DNA from: Oceanicola sp. D3
Lineage (GTDB): Bacteria > Pseudomonadota > Alphaproteobacteria > Rhodobacterales > Rhodobacteraceae
Reading direction: 5' to 3'
NCBI RefSeq assembly: GCF_006351965.1
Contig: NZ_CP040932.1
Coordinates: 1,550,001 to 1,614,000 of the forward strand
Length of the DNA: 64,000 nucleotides
This document shows positions 1 to 8,314 of this stretch, piece after piece (within the stretch, counting starts at the first letter, position 1; each line of letters begins with the position of its first letter). Made by a program: the position numbers and the translations under genes. The notes below the pieces were generated by a model that saw nothing but the letters and a program-made list of their open reading frames with translations, was not told where the DNA came from and ran no database searches.

Positions 1-890
1 ATGGCCATGTGGCCAAAGCGGCCGTTGTCGGCATGGCCGAAATGATCGACCCCGAGCTTGCCGCATGGATCGGGGCCAATGTCGCCTTCCCCTCCGGCAT
101 GGTTGATTGCATCACCCCCGCCACCGGCCCGCGCGAGATTGCGCTCGTGCAAGACAAGTTCGGCGTGGACGACAAGGCCCCGGTGGTCTGCGAGCCGTTC
201 CGCCAATGGGTGCTTGAAGATACCTTCCCCCAAGGCCGCCCGGCGCTGGAGAAGGTGGGCGTGGAGTTCGTGCCCGATGTCGCGCCTTATGAGACCATGA
301 AACTGCGCATCCTCAATGCAGGCCACGCCGCCATTGCCTACCCCTCGGCTTTGCTCGGGCATCACTTTGTCCACGAGGGCATGCAAGACCCGGATATCAC
401 CGCATGGCTCAAAGCGCTGATGCGCTCCGAGGTCATCCCGGTGCTGCCCGAGATCGCGGGCGTCGACTTTGACGCCTACCTCGAAAAATCCGCCGAGCGC
501 TTCGCCAACCCCGAAGTGGGCGACACCATCGCCCGGCTTTGCCTCGATGGCTCCAACCGCCAGCCCAAATTCGTTCTGCCAACGGTGCGCGAAGCGCTGG
601 AGGCGGGCTCTGCGGTGCAGGGGCTTGCGCTGGAGGTCGCGCTCTGGTGCCGCTACTGCGCCGAAACCACCAAGGGCGAGATCACGCTGGAGGACGAGCG
701 GGCCGAGGCCTTGCAGGCCGCCGCGCTGAAAGCGCAAACCGATCCGTCTGCCTTTCTGGCGCTCAGCGATGTCTTCGGTCGTTTGGGCGAGGCCCCCCGC
801 TTTGTGGAGGCCTTCGCCGCCGCTCTGGCCGATCTCGATGAGAAGGGCCCCCGCGCGGTGTTGCAGGAGTATGTGGCCGCGCAGGCCTGA
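1..890 (+). CDS. mtlK: Mannitol 2-dehydrogenase family protein, C-terminal part (5' end outside window)
   Basis: This is the C-terminal ~295 residues of a long-chain polyol dehydrogenase (mannitol dehydrogenase / fructuronate reductase family), which oxidises a sugar alcohol to a ketose with NAD in the cytoplasm. The reading frame is open from base 3 and begins with GHVAKAAVVG, so the first ATG/GTG codons here are internal. Recognisable family segments are AAWIGANVAFPSGMVD, DCITPATGP and the helical substrate domain with LNAGHAAIAYPSALLGH. Family members are about 490 residues, so roughly 190, including the Rossmann domain, are missing at the left edge. The stop lies 12 bases from the convergent TonB-like gene. 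The exact polyol (mannitol, arabitol or sorbitol) cannot be settled from this fragment; upstream sugar-alcohol ABC transporter genes would be expected. Confidence 0.85.
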   Translation, partial: GHVAKAAVVGMAEMIDPELAAWIGANVAFPSGMVDCITPATGPREIALVQDKFGVDDKAPVVCEPFRQWVLEDTFPQGRPALEKVGVEFVPDVAPYETMKLRILNAGHAAIAYPSALLGHHFVHEGMQDPDITAWLKALMRSEVIPVLPEIAGVDFDAYLEKSAERFANPEVGDTIARLCLDGSNRQPKFVLPTVREALEAGSAVQGLALEVALWCRYCAETTKGEITLEDERAEALQAAALKAQTDPSAFLALSDVFGRLGEAPRFVEAFAAALADLDEKGPRAVLQEYVAAQA

Positions 891-902
891 GCCTGCGCCG
901 GG

Positions 903-2603
903 TTACTCCACCGAGAAGGCCACCATCGAAAGGTCTGCGCTGATGCCGCGCGCCTCCAGTTCCGCGGCAAGCGCGGCAAAGAAGCTGGCGGCCTCGGTGC
1001 CGTTTTCATCCTTCACCACGTCGAGCCGGGCAGGCGTGCCCACGGCGAGCAGGAGCTGCTGGGTAACAACCGGCCCGGCGGTGAGGTTCATCGGGATCGA
1101 AAAGCTGGCCCCGCCCCGGGTAAACTGCAGGAAGCTGTCGAGCGCCTGCACCGTGCCCTCATCGTCGATCAGCAGGAAGTGCACCACTTGCCCGGAGACG
1201 TTGAGGATGCGGCCCTCAAGGTAGTCGCCTGAGGCGATCACCCGGTTTTCCATGTCGAAATAGAGGTTGAAGGCGGGGTAGGCCTTGGCCTCGCGGATGA
1301 AGGTGAGGGTGGCGCATTGGGCCTCGCTCACCGGCTTGAGGAAGGTGTTCGGGATCTCGCCGGTCTCGGCCTCCATCCCGGCACGAAAGCCGTCAAGCGA
1401 GGCCGAGCTGGGGCCGAAGGCATCAAGCGTGAGCTGGGCGGTCTCTTCTCCCAGCGCGGGCAGCGCGGCAAAGCAGGCACCGCCATCATAGGTTTTGAGA
1501 TAGTCGAGAATGGCGGTGTAGCGGGTGCGGTCGGCCTCGGAAATATCGCTTTCGGGGGCGGGGGCCGCCGCGCCACCCTCTGTTGCCGGGCCGGGCAGAT
1601 CGCTGTCGCGCTCGGGCTTGGGCGCAGGCGCAGGCGCAGGCTCGGCAGGCGTCGGATTGGAGGGGATGGCGGGCATGCCAGCCCCGGCCACGGGTGACAC
1701 CGGGGTGACGCGTTCGGGCACCATGTCATCGGGGATCGCGGGGCGGGCGGCGATGGTATCAGGGGCGGTGGGCGTGGCGGCAGGCGCGGTGGGGGCGGCA
1801 GCGGCCAGCGTATCTGCCGGGGGCTGCGCGCTCGGGTCTGCGCTGGGCTCCGGCGCGGGCTCTGGCGCGGCGGCAGCCTGAGCCTCGCCAGTGTCGCGCA
1901 CAGCCTCCTGGGCTTCCACCTCGGCCTCGCTGCGCAAACGCTCGCGGCCTTCATCTTGGCCCGCCCTGATGCGGTCATCCGCAACGCGGGCGGTGGCGGT
2001 TTCGGGCACCTCCTCGGGCGGGCGCTCGGCGCTGGCCACCTCGGCGCGGCTGGCCTCTTCGGCCACCACCGGGGCGGCGGTGATCCGGGCGGGGGTGGCC
2101 TCGCGGGCCTCTCTCACCTCTTCGGCGCGTGCGGTTTGCGCGGCCTCTGCGCGCTCTGCCGGGGCGGCACCGGATTGGGCGGCAACCGGCGCGCCGGTGA
2201 TCCGGGTCGCCCCCTCGCTCACCGGCTCGGTGGCGGGCGGGTTGGGCGCGGTTTCCACCCGTTCGGCGGGCGCGGGCTTGTCGGGGGTCGAGGCAGGCTC
2301 GGCGCGGTCTGCCGCCGCCACCGAAGCGGCGGGCTCGAGCGGGGCAGGGGGCGCGGCGGCCTCTACCGCCTCAGCCTCGGCTACGCTTGGCTGGGCCGCC
2401 TGCGTGGCCATTTCGATCATCTCGACAGTCACTTCGGTTTCCACCGGGGCCTGATCCGGCGTCGGTTCGGGCATCTGCTCGCGGGCCCATGTCAGCGCCG
2501 CAAGATGGGCGGCGACGGCGATGAGCAGAGCGGCGAGCCAAAGCACCACCTCGGCCTGCCCGCGCGGCTCGATGTAGCGAACGGGGCCGGCGGTGTCGCT
2601 CAT
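903..2603 (-). CDS. TonB/TolA-like membrane-anchored protein with long Ala/Pro/Glu-rich stalk and DUF4384-like C-terminal domain
   Basis: A 566-residue protein with a short cytoplasmic N-terminus, one transmembrane segment (about residues 20-42, LWLAALLIAVAAHLAALTWA), then about 300 residues of Ala/Pro/Glu/Arg-rich low-complexity sequence of the kind that spans the periplasm in TonB and TolA. The globular C-terminal ~200 residues contain YTAILDYLKTYDGGACF and a beta-rich part (VVHFLLIDDEGTVQALDS) that resembles DUF4384. I see no canonical TonB C-terminal domain. Its ATG overlaps the stop of the upstream ExbD-like gene by four bases, so it is the last gene of an exbB-exbD-exbD operon. It is probably the force-transducing arm of that channel. 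The family assignment of the C-terminus is tentative. Confidence 0.7.
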   Translation of the reverse strand: MSDTAGPVRYIEPRGQAEVVLWLAALLIAVAAHLAALTWAREQMPEPTPDQAPVETEVTVEMIEMATQAAQPSVAEAEAVEAAAPPAPLEPAASVAAADRAEPASTPDKPAPAERVETAPNPPATEPVSEGATRITGAPVAAQSGAAPAERAEAAQTARAEEVREAREATPARITAAPVVAEEASRAEVASAERPPEEVPETATARVADDRIRAGQDEGRERLRSEAEVEAQEAVRDTGEAQAAAAPEPAPEPSADPSAQPPADTLAAAAPTAPAATPTAPDTIAARPAIPDDMVPERVTPVSPVAGAGMPAIPSNPTPAEPAPAPAPKPERDSDLPGPATEGGAAAPAPESDISEADRTRYTAILDYLKTYDGGACFAALPALGEETAQLTLDAFGPSSASLDGFRAGMEAETGEIPNTFLKPVSEAQCATLTFIREAKAYPAFNLYFDMENRVIASGDYLEGRILNVSGQVVHFLLIDDEGTVQALDSFLQFTRGGASFSIPMNLTAGPVVTQQLLLAVGTPARLDVVKDENGTEAASFFAALAAELEARGISADLSMVAFSVE

Positions 2604-3016
2604 TCGCTGTCCCCGGCCTTCAGCGTCACCAGCTTCACCGTGCGGCCCGCGGGCAGCAGCACCTGCATGGCGCGCAGCAGCCGGTCGGCGGGCATGTCGC
2701 GCGGGGCGAGGATATACACCGCGTTGGGCTGGCCCTCGGGCGGCGGCGCGCTCAGGGCCTCAACCACGGCCCCCTCCTCCATCGGTGCCCCATCAAGCGA
2801 CCATCCCCCTTCGCCGTCGATCAGCAGCAGGGGGCGGGGAAGGCGCTCCAGCGGCAGATCGGTGGTTTGGGAAAGGTCGACGGCGAGTTCGTCATTCTCG
2901 ACGATGGTGCCGACGACGAGGAAGAACAGCACGAGCAGCAGCACGATGTTCACCTGTGCCAGCCCAAAGTCGGCGCGGCGGCGGTGGCGTTGGGCGGCGA
3001 GCTTGGAGGCCAGCAT
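2600..3016 (-). CDS. ExbD/TolR-family proton channel subunit (second copy)
   Basis: A 138-residue biopolymer transport protein of the ExbD/TolR family. A basic N-terminus is followed by one transmembrane helix (about residues 22-42, VNIVLLLVLFFLVVGTIV) and a periplasmic domain. The usual Asp in this helix (PxIDVxF), which carries the proton, is replaced: the sequence reads AQVNIVLLLV, so this copy may be structural rather than proton-conducting. The start ATG shares its A with the TGA of a 17-codon ORF (3016-3069) that itself overlaps the upstream exbD stop, so translation looks coupled through this leader. It ends with an ATGA overlap onto the TonB-like gene. Confidence 0.8.
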   Translation of the reverse strand: MLASKLAAQRHRRRADFGLAQVNIVLLLVLFFLVVGTIVENDELAVDLSQTTDLPLERLPRPLLLIDGEGGWSLDGAPMEEGAVVEALSAPPPEGQPNAVYILAPRDMPADRLLRAMQVLLPAGRTVKLVTLKAGDSE

Positions 3017-3069
3017 CAGCCGCGCCTCCGGGCAAGGCGGGCGCGCGGGGCGATCAACGCAGCGCTCAT
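3016..3069 (-). other. 17-codon coupling ORF or displaced N-terminus between the two exbD genes
   Basis: The ATG at 3069-3067 overlaps the stop of the upstream exbD gene (ATGA) and opens a 17-codon frame, MSAALIAPRARLARRRG, ending in TGA at 3018-3016. The A of that stop is the A of the next exbD start. The Ala/Arg-rich peptide looks like a typical ExbD N-terminal cytoplasmic segment. It may be a re-initiation leader, or the original N-terminus displaced into another frame by a small indel. Confidence 0.4.
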
Positions 3070-3608
3070 AGCCCCGGCCTTCCGATGAGGCGCAGCTTGG
3101 CCACCTCGCCCACGCGGATGGCCTCGATCACGGTGGCCACATCCTGCGTGGTGGCGACCGGGGTGGTGAAGAGCAGGATTTCTTCCAGCCCCTTCTCCTT
3201 CAGCGCCGGGATGACCTGCGGCAGCGCCTCCAACGGCAAGGTAGCAGCCCCGGCGCGTAGCTCGCCCCGGCCCACGTGCCAGATGACAATGCTCTGCGCC
3301 CCGCCGCCCGGAGCCTCGGGCTCGGCGGTGCTCTGGCCGGTGGGCGCAGCGGGCGCGCCAAGGGTGATGAGCGAGTAGGGCGCCAGCGTGGTGGAGAGCA
3401 TGAAGAAGATCAGCAGCTGAAACATCACGTCAGCCAGCGGCGTCAGGGCAAAGGGGGCCTTGCGGTCGCCGCGCGGGTCGGGGAGGTGCACATCGCCGGG
3501 CCGGGTGCCGGCGGCGGGCATTGCCGCCCCGATAACCGTGTGGCCCGCGCCGCCCGACAGGCCCGCCGCGTGGGGCATTGGCCCGCTGATGACCGTTTTG
3601 CCCGACAC
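3066..3608 (-). CDS. ExbD/TolR-family proton channel subunit (first copy)
   Basis: A 180-residue ExbD/TolR protein. The transmembrane helix at about residues 55-75 reads TPLADVMFQLLIFFMLSTT and keeps the conserved membrane Asp used in proton translocation. The periplasmic domain follows (about 80-180). The first ~50 residues are an unusually long Gly/Pro-rich cytoplasmic extension; the first possible start is a GTG 17 bases after the exbB stop, but internal ATGs (residues 11 and 30) could be the true start and would give a more usual length. It lies between exbB and the second exbD in one operon and probably forms the channel dimer inside the ExbB pentamer. Confidence 0.82.
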   Translation of the reverse strand: MSGKTVISGPMPHAAGLSGGAGHTVIGAAMPAAGTRPGDVHLPDPRGDRKAPFALTPLADVMFQLLIFFMLSTTLAPYSLITLGAPAAPTGQSTAEPEAPGGGAQSIVIWHVGRGELRAGAATLPLEALPQVIPALKEKGLEEILLFTTPVATTQDVATVIEAIRVGEVAKLRLIGRPGL

Positions 3609-3624
3609 CGGCGCGCCCGCCCGT

Positions 3625-4275
3625 TCAAACGATCGTCTTGCCCGGCCGGGTCTCCACCCGCCCGTGCAACACGGTCGAAATCAGCCGCTCCAGCGCCTCG
3701 CGCTCACGGGCAATGCGCCCTTCGAGCCAGAGCGAGATGAAATAGAAGAAGATGGCGATGGCGAGGCCCACGGCGGTGGTGATCAGCGCCGTCCAGATGC
3801 CGCCCGCAAGCACGCTTGGATCCACCGCGCCCTCGGCCTGGCTGAGCTTGCCGAAGGCTTCGATCATGCCCACCACGGTGCCGAGCAGGCCCAGCATTGG
3901 CGCGGCCTGCACCACGGCCTCCAGCGCATTCATCCGGCGGCCCATCAGCGCCAGCTCATCAAGCGCCACCTGCGTGGCGAGCTCGCGGGCAATCTCGCGG
4001 TCGCCCCGGTTCTGGCGCAGGGCCGAGAGGGCGGCAAAGAGCACGCGGACGGCGGAAGTGTTGCGCTTGTCGGCCATCGCCAGCGCCCCGTCGCCATCCC
4101 CGCGCAGGTATTTTTCAACGATCTGGCCGGGCAGTTTACGCCGCCCGACCCCCAGCCGCATGAATTGGAAGATCTTGAACAGCGCAACCGTGAGCGCCAC
4201 CAGCGAGGCACCCGCCAGCACGGCCAAAATCGCCCAGGCGTAGCCGTTCAGCCCTTCGGGCAAATAGGCATCCAT
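3625..4275 (-). CDS. MotA/TolQ/ExbB proton channel family protein
   Basis: A 216-residue inner-membrane protein of the TolQ/ExbB family. It has a first transmembrane helix near residues 12-32, a cytoplasmic loop (about 35-115) and two further helices (about 122-145, PMLGLLGTVVGMIEAFG, and 160-185, IWTALITTAVGLAIAIFFYFI), the usual three-helix topology with the conserved GLLGTVxGMI motif. An SD-like GGGAG lies upstream of the ATG. It is the first gene of the exbB-exbD-exbD-TonB-like set. No pal, tolB or TonB-dependent receptor is nearby, so this is not the housekeeping tol operon. The adjacent cell-wall genes suggest envelope work rather than iron uptake. Confidence 0.88.
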   Translation of the reverse strand: MDAYLPEGLNGYAWAILAVLAGASLVALTVALFKIFQFMRLGVGRRKLPGQIVEKYLRGDGDGALAMADKRNTSAVRVLFAALSALRQNRGDREIARELATQVALDELALMGRRMNALEAVVQAAPMLGLLGTVVGMIEAFGKLSQAEGAVDPSVLAGGIWTALITTAVGLAIAIFFYFISLWLEGRIAREREALERLISTVLHGRVETRPGKTIV

Positions 4276-4308
4276 CCGTTACTCCCGTTGCCGGGCCCGA
4301 GCCCGCGC

Positions 4309-4752
4309 TCAGAGCCCGAACTGGATCTCCGCGCGCGAAGAGGTGGTGAGGCCTTCCATGCAGTCGGGCGAGGTGCCCTCAGCGCCCACGCATTCGCTGA
4401 CCGAGTTGACGAGCAGGCGCGAGATGTCCGAGCAGGCCATGTCGGAAAGGTCGAACTGCACCACCTTGGTCTTATCGGCCTGAAGCTGGCCGAACTCGAG
4501 GATCAGCAGCCGCGAAACCACCCCGTCCTGATCGAAAACGGCCACCTCGTAAGAGGCTTTTTCCAGCCCCTCGCCGGTGTTGTTGGTGGCCACATAGGTC
4601 AGCCGGCAGCCTTCGCCGACATCGCGGGCGGCGTTGAGCTCGAGGCCAAAGTTGCCCGATTGGGCAAAGGCCGGAAGCGCGAGGCCAGTGGCCATCACAC
4701 CGGCAGCGGCCGTTGCGATCAGCGTGGAATAAAAGGTTTTCAGAACAGGCAC
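4309..4752 (-). CDS. Small exported protein of unknown function upstream of the ExbB operon
   Basis: A 147-residue protein with a clear Sec signal peptide (hydrophobic stretch about residues 10-30, predicted cut after ALPAFA). The mature part, about 117 residues, has paired cysteines (GCRLTY, DMACSD, SECVG, PDCMEG), suggesting two disulfides in the periplasm. The start is a GTG with a strong GGGGGGAGG sequence six bases upstream. The 33-base gap to exbB suggests co-transcription, so it is a candidate periplasmic partner of the channel. I do not recognise a characterised family. Confidence 0.75.
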   Translation of the reverse strand: MPVLKTFYSTLIATAAAGVMATGLALPAFAQSGNFGLELNAARDVGEGCRLTYVATNNTGEGLEKASYEVAVFDQDGVVSRLLILEFGQLQADKTKVVQFDLSDMACSDISRLLVNSVSECVGAEGTSPDCMEGLTTSSRAEIQFGL

Positions 4753-4867
4753 GTCACGCCTCCCCCCGTTACGGTTAATTCTTGTGAGAAAAGTGCTAAC
4801 ACGCCCCCGCGCGGGCGCAAAGCCTTCGCTTGGGAAAATCGTGTGAACCGAAGGGGGAAGGCTGTGG

Positions 4868-4889
4868 GCCGGGCATGAAAAAGCCCGGC
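4868..4889. terminator. Short GC hairpin after the 174-residue secreted protein gene
   Basis: A 7-bp stem GCCGGGC / GCCCGGC with loop ATGAAAAA. It lies downstream of the minus-strand gene ending at 4947. Neither strand has a T-run after the stem, so termination is only possible, not shown. Confidence 0.35.
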
Positions 4890-4946
4890 GGGCGTGGTGC
4901 CTCCGGGCTGATCCTGTCTGCTATCTGCGGCGCGGTGCCGCCGGGC

Positions 4947-5471
4947 TCAGCGGAACTGGCCGACGCTCCACATTGCGCCCGAATTGATCTTCGCCCCGCC
5001 GCGCGGGCTGCTGGCGCGGGTTCTCACGATCACCGGACGCTCGATCTCGGGGCGGCTGACGATCGGAATGTCATGGTGCTCATCGTTGGACGATTCCTGC
5101 GCAACGGGCTGCGAAGGCCGCGTAGGCGTCTCTTCGTTGTCGTTGCCGCCGTCAAAGGCCTGAGCCAATTGCTCAAGCGTGCCGGTTCCCTCTTCATCGT
5201 CGCGCTCGATCTCCTGACCGGTGCCGGCAATGATGCTCTCTGCTGCGCGCATGTCGCCAAGCGAGGCCGATTTTTGCCCGGCCATCTGCCCGGTGGAGCC
5301 AACGAAATCCGCCAGCGCGTCATCGCCTGCCGAGATTTTGTCGACCTTCAGCATGCCCGGCACGGTCGGGGTCATTACGTGGAATTTTGCGATTTGGGCG
5401 GTTGCGGGGGCGGCAAGACCCATCGACATGGCAGCCACAGCCACAAACGGCTTCACGAACTTCACAGTCAT
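4947..5471 (-). CDS. Exported acidic protein of unknown function
   Basis: A 174-residue protein with a signal peptide (cut predicted after AAPATA, about residue 25). It has a middle part rich in Gly, Ala, Ser and Asp and an acidic, Gln/Glu-rich stretch (DDEEGTGTLEQLAQAFDGG) followed by a region with Pro, Ser and Arg that looks disordered. A GGAG sequence lies upstream of the ATG. It is transcribed in the same direction as the ExbB operon but separated from it by about 190 bases and a hairpin, and faces the DUF1036 gene across a 112-base gap that should hold both promoters. No family was recognised. Confidence 0.65.
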   Translation of the reverse strand: MTVKFVKPFVAVAAMSMGLAAPATAQIAKFHVMTPTVPGMLKVDKISAGDDALADFVGSTGQMAGQKSASLGDMRAAESIIAGTGQEIERDDEEGTGTLEQLAQAFDGGNDNEETPTRPSQPVAQESSNDEHHDIPIVSRPEIERPVIVRTRASSPRGGAKINSGAMWSVGQFR

Positions 5472-5583
5472 GGTCTTTCTCCAACTTTGGTACGAATATA
5501 AGTTCTCACCGGATTGTTTTCAATCTGCGGCACAATAAAGGCGATTTCTTGCCCCTCTGCTCAAAAGCGGCTTAAGTCACGCC

Positions 5584-6018
5584 ATGACAGGCAGATTATC
5601 GTTGATTAACACCAGTTTCGCGGCGGCAATATGTGTCGCCGGCGCAACGATTTCGACGCCCGCAAGGGCTGAATTCGCTGTTTGCAACCAGAGTTTTGAC
5701 GTCATCAACGTCGCAATCGCCCAGTCGGTCGGGGGGCAGTTTCACACCGAGGGCTGGTGGACGATCGGCACCAACCAATGCGCGAACGTCATCAAGAACG
5801 AGCTCAGTAATCGCTACATCTATGTCTATGCCACCGATGTTTTCGGCCAGCCGATCCTAGATGGCACCGTGTCGATGTGCATCGGTGCGAAGGCCTTTGA
5901 GATCGACGGGATCGAAAACTGCTGGGAGCGCGGCCACAAGGCGGCGATGTTTCATGAGGTCGACACACAGGCCACCGTGCGCTGGACGCTCTTCGTAACG
6001 CCCCCGGGTGGCGGGTGA
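5584..6018 (+). CDS. DUF1036 exported protein
   Basis: A 144-residue protein with a signal peptide (cut predicted after STPARA) followed by a DUF1036 domain. The family pattern is clear: FAVCNQSFDVINVAI, then EGWWTIGTNQCANVI, RYIYVYATDVFGQP and the Cys residues at VSMCIG and IENCWERGH. DUF1036 proteins are common in alphaproteobacteria; they are periplasmic and their function is unknown. It is the first plus-strand gene of the divergent envelope cluster, 129 bases ahead of the first caspase-like gene, so it may share its promoter. Confidence 0.85.
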   Translation: MTGRLSLINTSFAAAICVAGATISTPARAEFAVCNQSFDVINVAIAQSVGGQFHTEGWWTIGTNQCANVIKNELSNRYIYVYATDVFGQPILDGTVSMCIGAKAFEIDGIENCWERGHKAAMFHEVDTQATVRWTLFVTPPGGG

Positions 6019-6147
6019 GCAGGGGTTGACGTGGCGGCGATGCAGTCACATCTACTTGAACATAAAGATTTGAACGGCGCGGGGTCGCATTTCTGGCCCC
6101 CTTCGGCTAGAGTGCAGCAAAGTTTTTGACCCAGAGATGATTGGCGG

Positions 6148-8259
6148 ATGACCATGGCGACAACGCCCACACCCCAGAGCTTTACCCGCAGGATCGCACG
6201 TGCAGGCATGGGGCTGCGCTCGGCCTCTGCACTCGTGGGCAGCGCGGCCCGAAGCGCCGGGCTGGGCAGGGCCGCCCGCACGGCACCGCTGGCGCTGATC
6301 TTTGTCACCGCCGCCACGTTGACGGCAGAGGCCAAACGCGTGGCGCTGGTGGTGGGCAACGCGGCCTATGACAACGTCTATGCCCTGAAGAACGCCACCA
6401 ATGACGCCACAGATCTTGCCTCCGCGCTGGAGCGGCTCGACTTTGAAGTCACCCTGCTGACCGATGCCACCGAGGCCGATTTCTGGACCCGGCTCGATAC
6501 ATTCGCCGCCGAGGCCGAGGGGGCCGAGAGCGCGATGTTCTTCTTCTCCGGCCATGCCTTCCAGCTTGGCGGCGCAAACTACCTTGTGCCCAAGGACGCC
6601 ACGCTGGCCTCCCGCGAAGCCATCGAGAACGAAACCTGGCGCCTCGACGAGATCGTCAAGCGCCTCTCCGACAAAAACCGCCAGACGCTGATCTTCCTCG
6701 ACGCCTGCCGCAACAACCCGCTGCCGGAGTCGATGCGCTCCGAGGGCACCCAGGGCCTTGCGCAGATGGAGAAGGGCTCGGGCACCTTCGTGGCCTTCGC
6801 CACCCAGCCCAACAACGTCACCTCCGACGGCGCGGGTGAAAACTCGCCCTTCACCCAAGCCCTGCTCGGCCACATCGAAGAGCCGGGCATTTCGGTCTCC
6901 GACCTCATGATCCGCGTGCGCAACGATGTAGAGAGCGAAACCTTCGGGCGGCAAACCCCGTGGGATCAGTCCTCTCTGCGCGCACAGTTCTACTTCAACC
7001 CGCAGGTCGAAAAGACCGCCGAGCTGACCGATGCCGATTATGAGCTGATCGCCGCGCTCGACCCTGAAACCCGCAAGCGCCTGCTGGCGGCTCTGGGCAA
7101 CTCGGGCACGAATATCGTGATCGAAGAGGTCGAGGAGGAGGTTGAAGAGATCGTCGTGGCAGTGGCCCGGGTCGATATTATCGACGTGCCAGATGAAAAC
7201 ACACCGGTTGAAACGCCGGGAACGGCGGGTGGCGAAACGGTTGCTGCCGCCAACGAGGCCGAGAAGGCCACGGGCGGCGAAAGCGCCGTTGTGGTGATCG
7301 GTGGCGAACAAGCCCCCGAGCGCGTGACAGCAGGCGAAAGCGGCGAAAAAGCCGGTGCCGCCGGTGCCGAAACGGTGGTGGCCTCCAACGAGGCGCGGCG
7401 CACCGAGGGCACCACGGGTGCCGAGCGTGTGACTGGCACCGAGGTTGCGGGCGCCGAGCGGGTAACGGGCTCTGAGGTGACCGGCACCGAGGTTGCGGGC
7501 GCTGAGCGCGTGACGGGCTCTGAGGTTACCGGCACCGAGGTGGCCAGCGCCGAGCGCGTTACCGGCACCGAAGTTACGGGCACCGAAGTCACCGGAGCTG
7601 AGCCCGCGACCGGCACCGAGGTGGCCGGCGTTGTGCCCGCTGATCCCAACGCGAGCCGCACCAAGGTGATTGGCCCGGATGGTGAAGAGCGTGAAGCCGT
7701 GATCCTCGCCGGTCTGGCCCCCACGCGCTCGCTGGCCCCCTCTACCGAAGTGCCGCGCAGCCGCGTGGTTGGCCAAGAGATCGACCGCGACAGCGATGAA
7801 GCCCGTCAGGCCGGGGTTGCCCCAGCCGCGCCCGAACTGGAAGGCAAAGAGCTTGCCTCCGCCGTGCAAACCGAGCTGAGCCGCCTTGGCTGCTACCGGA
7901 TGCGGATTGACGGCGACTGGGGCAAGGGCTCCCGCGTGTCGCTCTTCCGCTACTTCGCCGCCCGCAAGATCGCCACAGACCAGCTGGAGCCCAGCAACTC
8001 GCTTCTGCGCCGGTTGAAGTCCGATAACGAAGTGGCCTGTAAAGCGGTGCAGCAGGTGGCCTCCAAGAAGGCCTCCAAGGCGATTTCGAAGGTGCGGACG
8101 GCTTCGGCCAATAAGAAGGCCGCCCCTAAGAAGAATCCCGCGGGGGCGCGGAGCAACGTGAACCGGCGGATCAAATCTAACGTCACGGTCCAGCGCACCA
8201 AGTCTGGCGGCACCAAAAAGACCGTGACCAAGAAGCTGCGGTCCGGCGTGTTCCGCTGA
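6148..8259 (+). CDS. Exported caspase-family (peptidase C14) protein with repeat linker, peptidoglycan-binding-like domain and basic tail
   Basis: A 703-residue protein. An N-terminal hydrophobic segment at about 46-62, after a basic stretch, probably serves for export. The caspase p20-like domain (about 63-290) has the catalytic dyad: His136 in FFSGHA and Cys187 in FLDACRNN. The fold also shows ALVVGNAAY at its start and PWDQSSLRAQFYF at its end. Next come an acidic linker, an imperfect Thr/Glu/Val/Gly repeat (about 424-495), a conserved module (about 565-635, LSRLGCYRMRIDGDWGKGSR) resembling the peptidoglycan-binding-like domains found at the C-terminus of alphaproteobacterial caspases, and a Lys/Arg-rich tail. 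The next gene is a diverged copy. It may act as a periplasmic arginine/lysine-specific protease or scaffold; this is inferred. Confidence 0.88.
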   Translation: MTMATTPTPQSFTRRIARAGMGLRSASALVGSAARSAGLGRAARTAPLALIFVTAATLTAEAKRVALVVGNAAYDNVYALKNATNDATDLASALERLDFEVTLLTDATEADFWTRLDTFAAEAEGAESAMFFFSGHAFQLGGANYLVPKDATLASREAIENETWRLDEIVKRLSDKNRQTLIFLDACRNNPLPESMRSEGTQGLAQMEKGSGTFVAFATQPNNVTSDGAGENSPFTQALLGHIEEPGISVSDLMIRVRNDVESETFGRQTPWDQSSLRAQFYFNPQVEKTAELTDADYELIAALDPETRKRLLAALGNSGTNIVIEEVEEEVEEIVVAVARVDIIDVPDENTPVETPGTAGGETVAAANEAEKATGGESAVVVIGGEQAPERVTAGESGEKAGAAGAETVVASNEARRTEGTTGAERVTGTEVAGAERVTGSEVTGTEVAGAERVTGSEVTGTEVASAERVTGTEVTGTEVTGAEPATGTEVAGVVPADPNASRTKVIGPDGEEREAVILAGLAPTRSLAPSTEVPRSRVVGQEIDRDSDEARQAGVAPAAPELEGKELASAVQTELSRLGCYRMRIDGDWGKGSRVSLFRYFAARKIATDQLEPSNSLLRRLKSDNEVACKAVQQVASKKASKAISKVRTASANKKAAPKKNPAGARSNVNRRIKSNVTVQRTKSGGTKKTVTKKLRSGVFR
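7411..7640 (+). repeat. In-frame repeat tract coding VTG(T/S)EV(T/A)GxE units
   Basis: Within the first caspase gene, units coding approximately ERVTGSEVTGTEVAGA repeat imperfectly about four to five times, with ACCGAGGTTGCGGGC and GAGCGCGTGACGGGC as recurring DNA words. This is a length-variable linker between the caspase domain and the C-terminal module. Confidence 0.8.
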
Positions 8260-8271
8260 TCCGTCGCCCCA

Positions 8272-8284
8272 GCCCATGATGGGC
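8272..8284. repeat. Short inverted repeat between the two caspase genes
   Basis: GCCCAT-G-ATGGGC lies 13 bases after the first caspase stop and 30 bases before the preferred start of the second. It could be a weak stem or a binding site; there is no other support. Confidence 0.3.
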
Positions 8285-8314
8285 AGGGGCCAGACCATCA
8301 TGGGGGAGAACGCC

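Noticed and set aside
903-4275. Housekeeping tol-pal operon
   Set aside because: There are two exbD-type genes, no tolB, pal or cpoB, and the arm protein has a different C-terminus.
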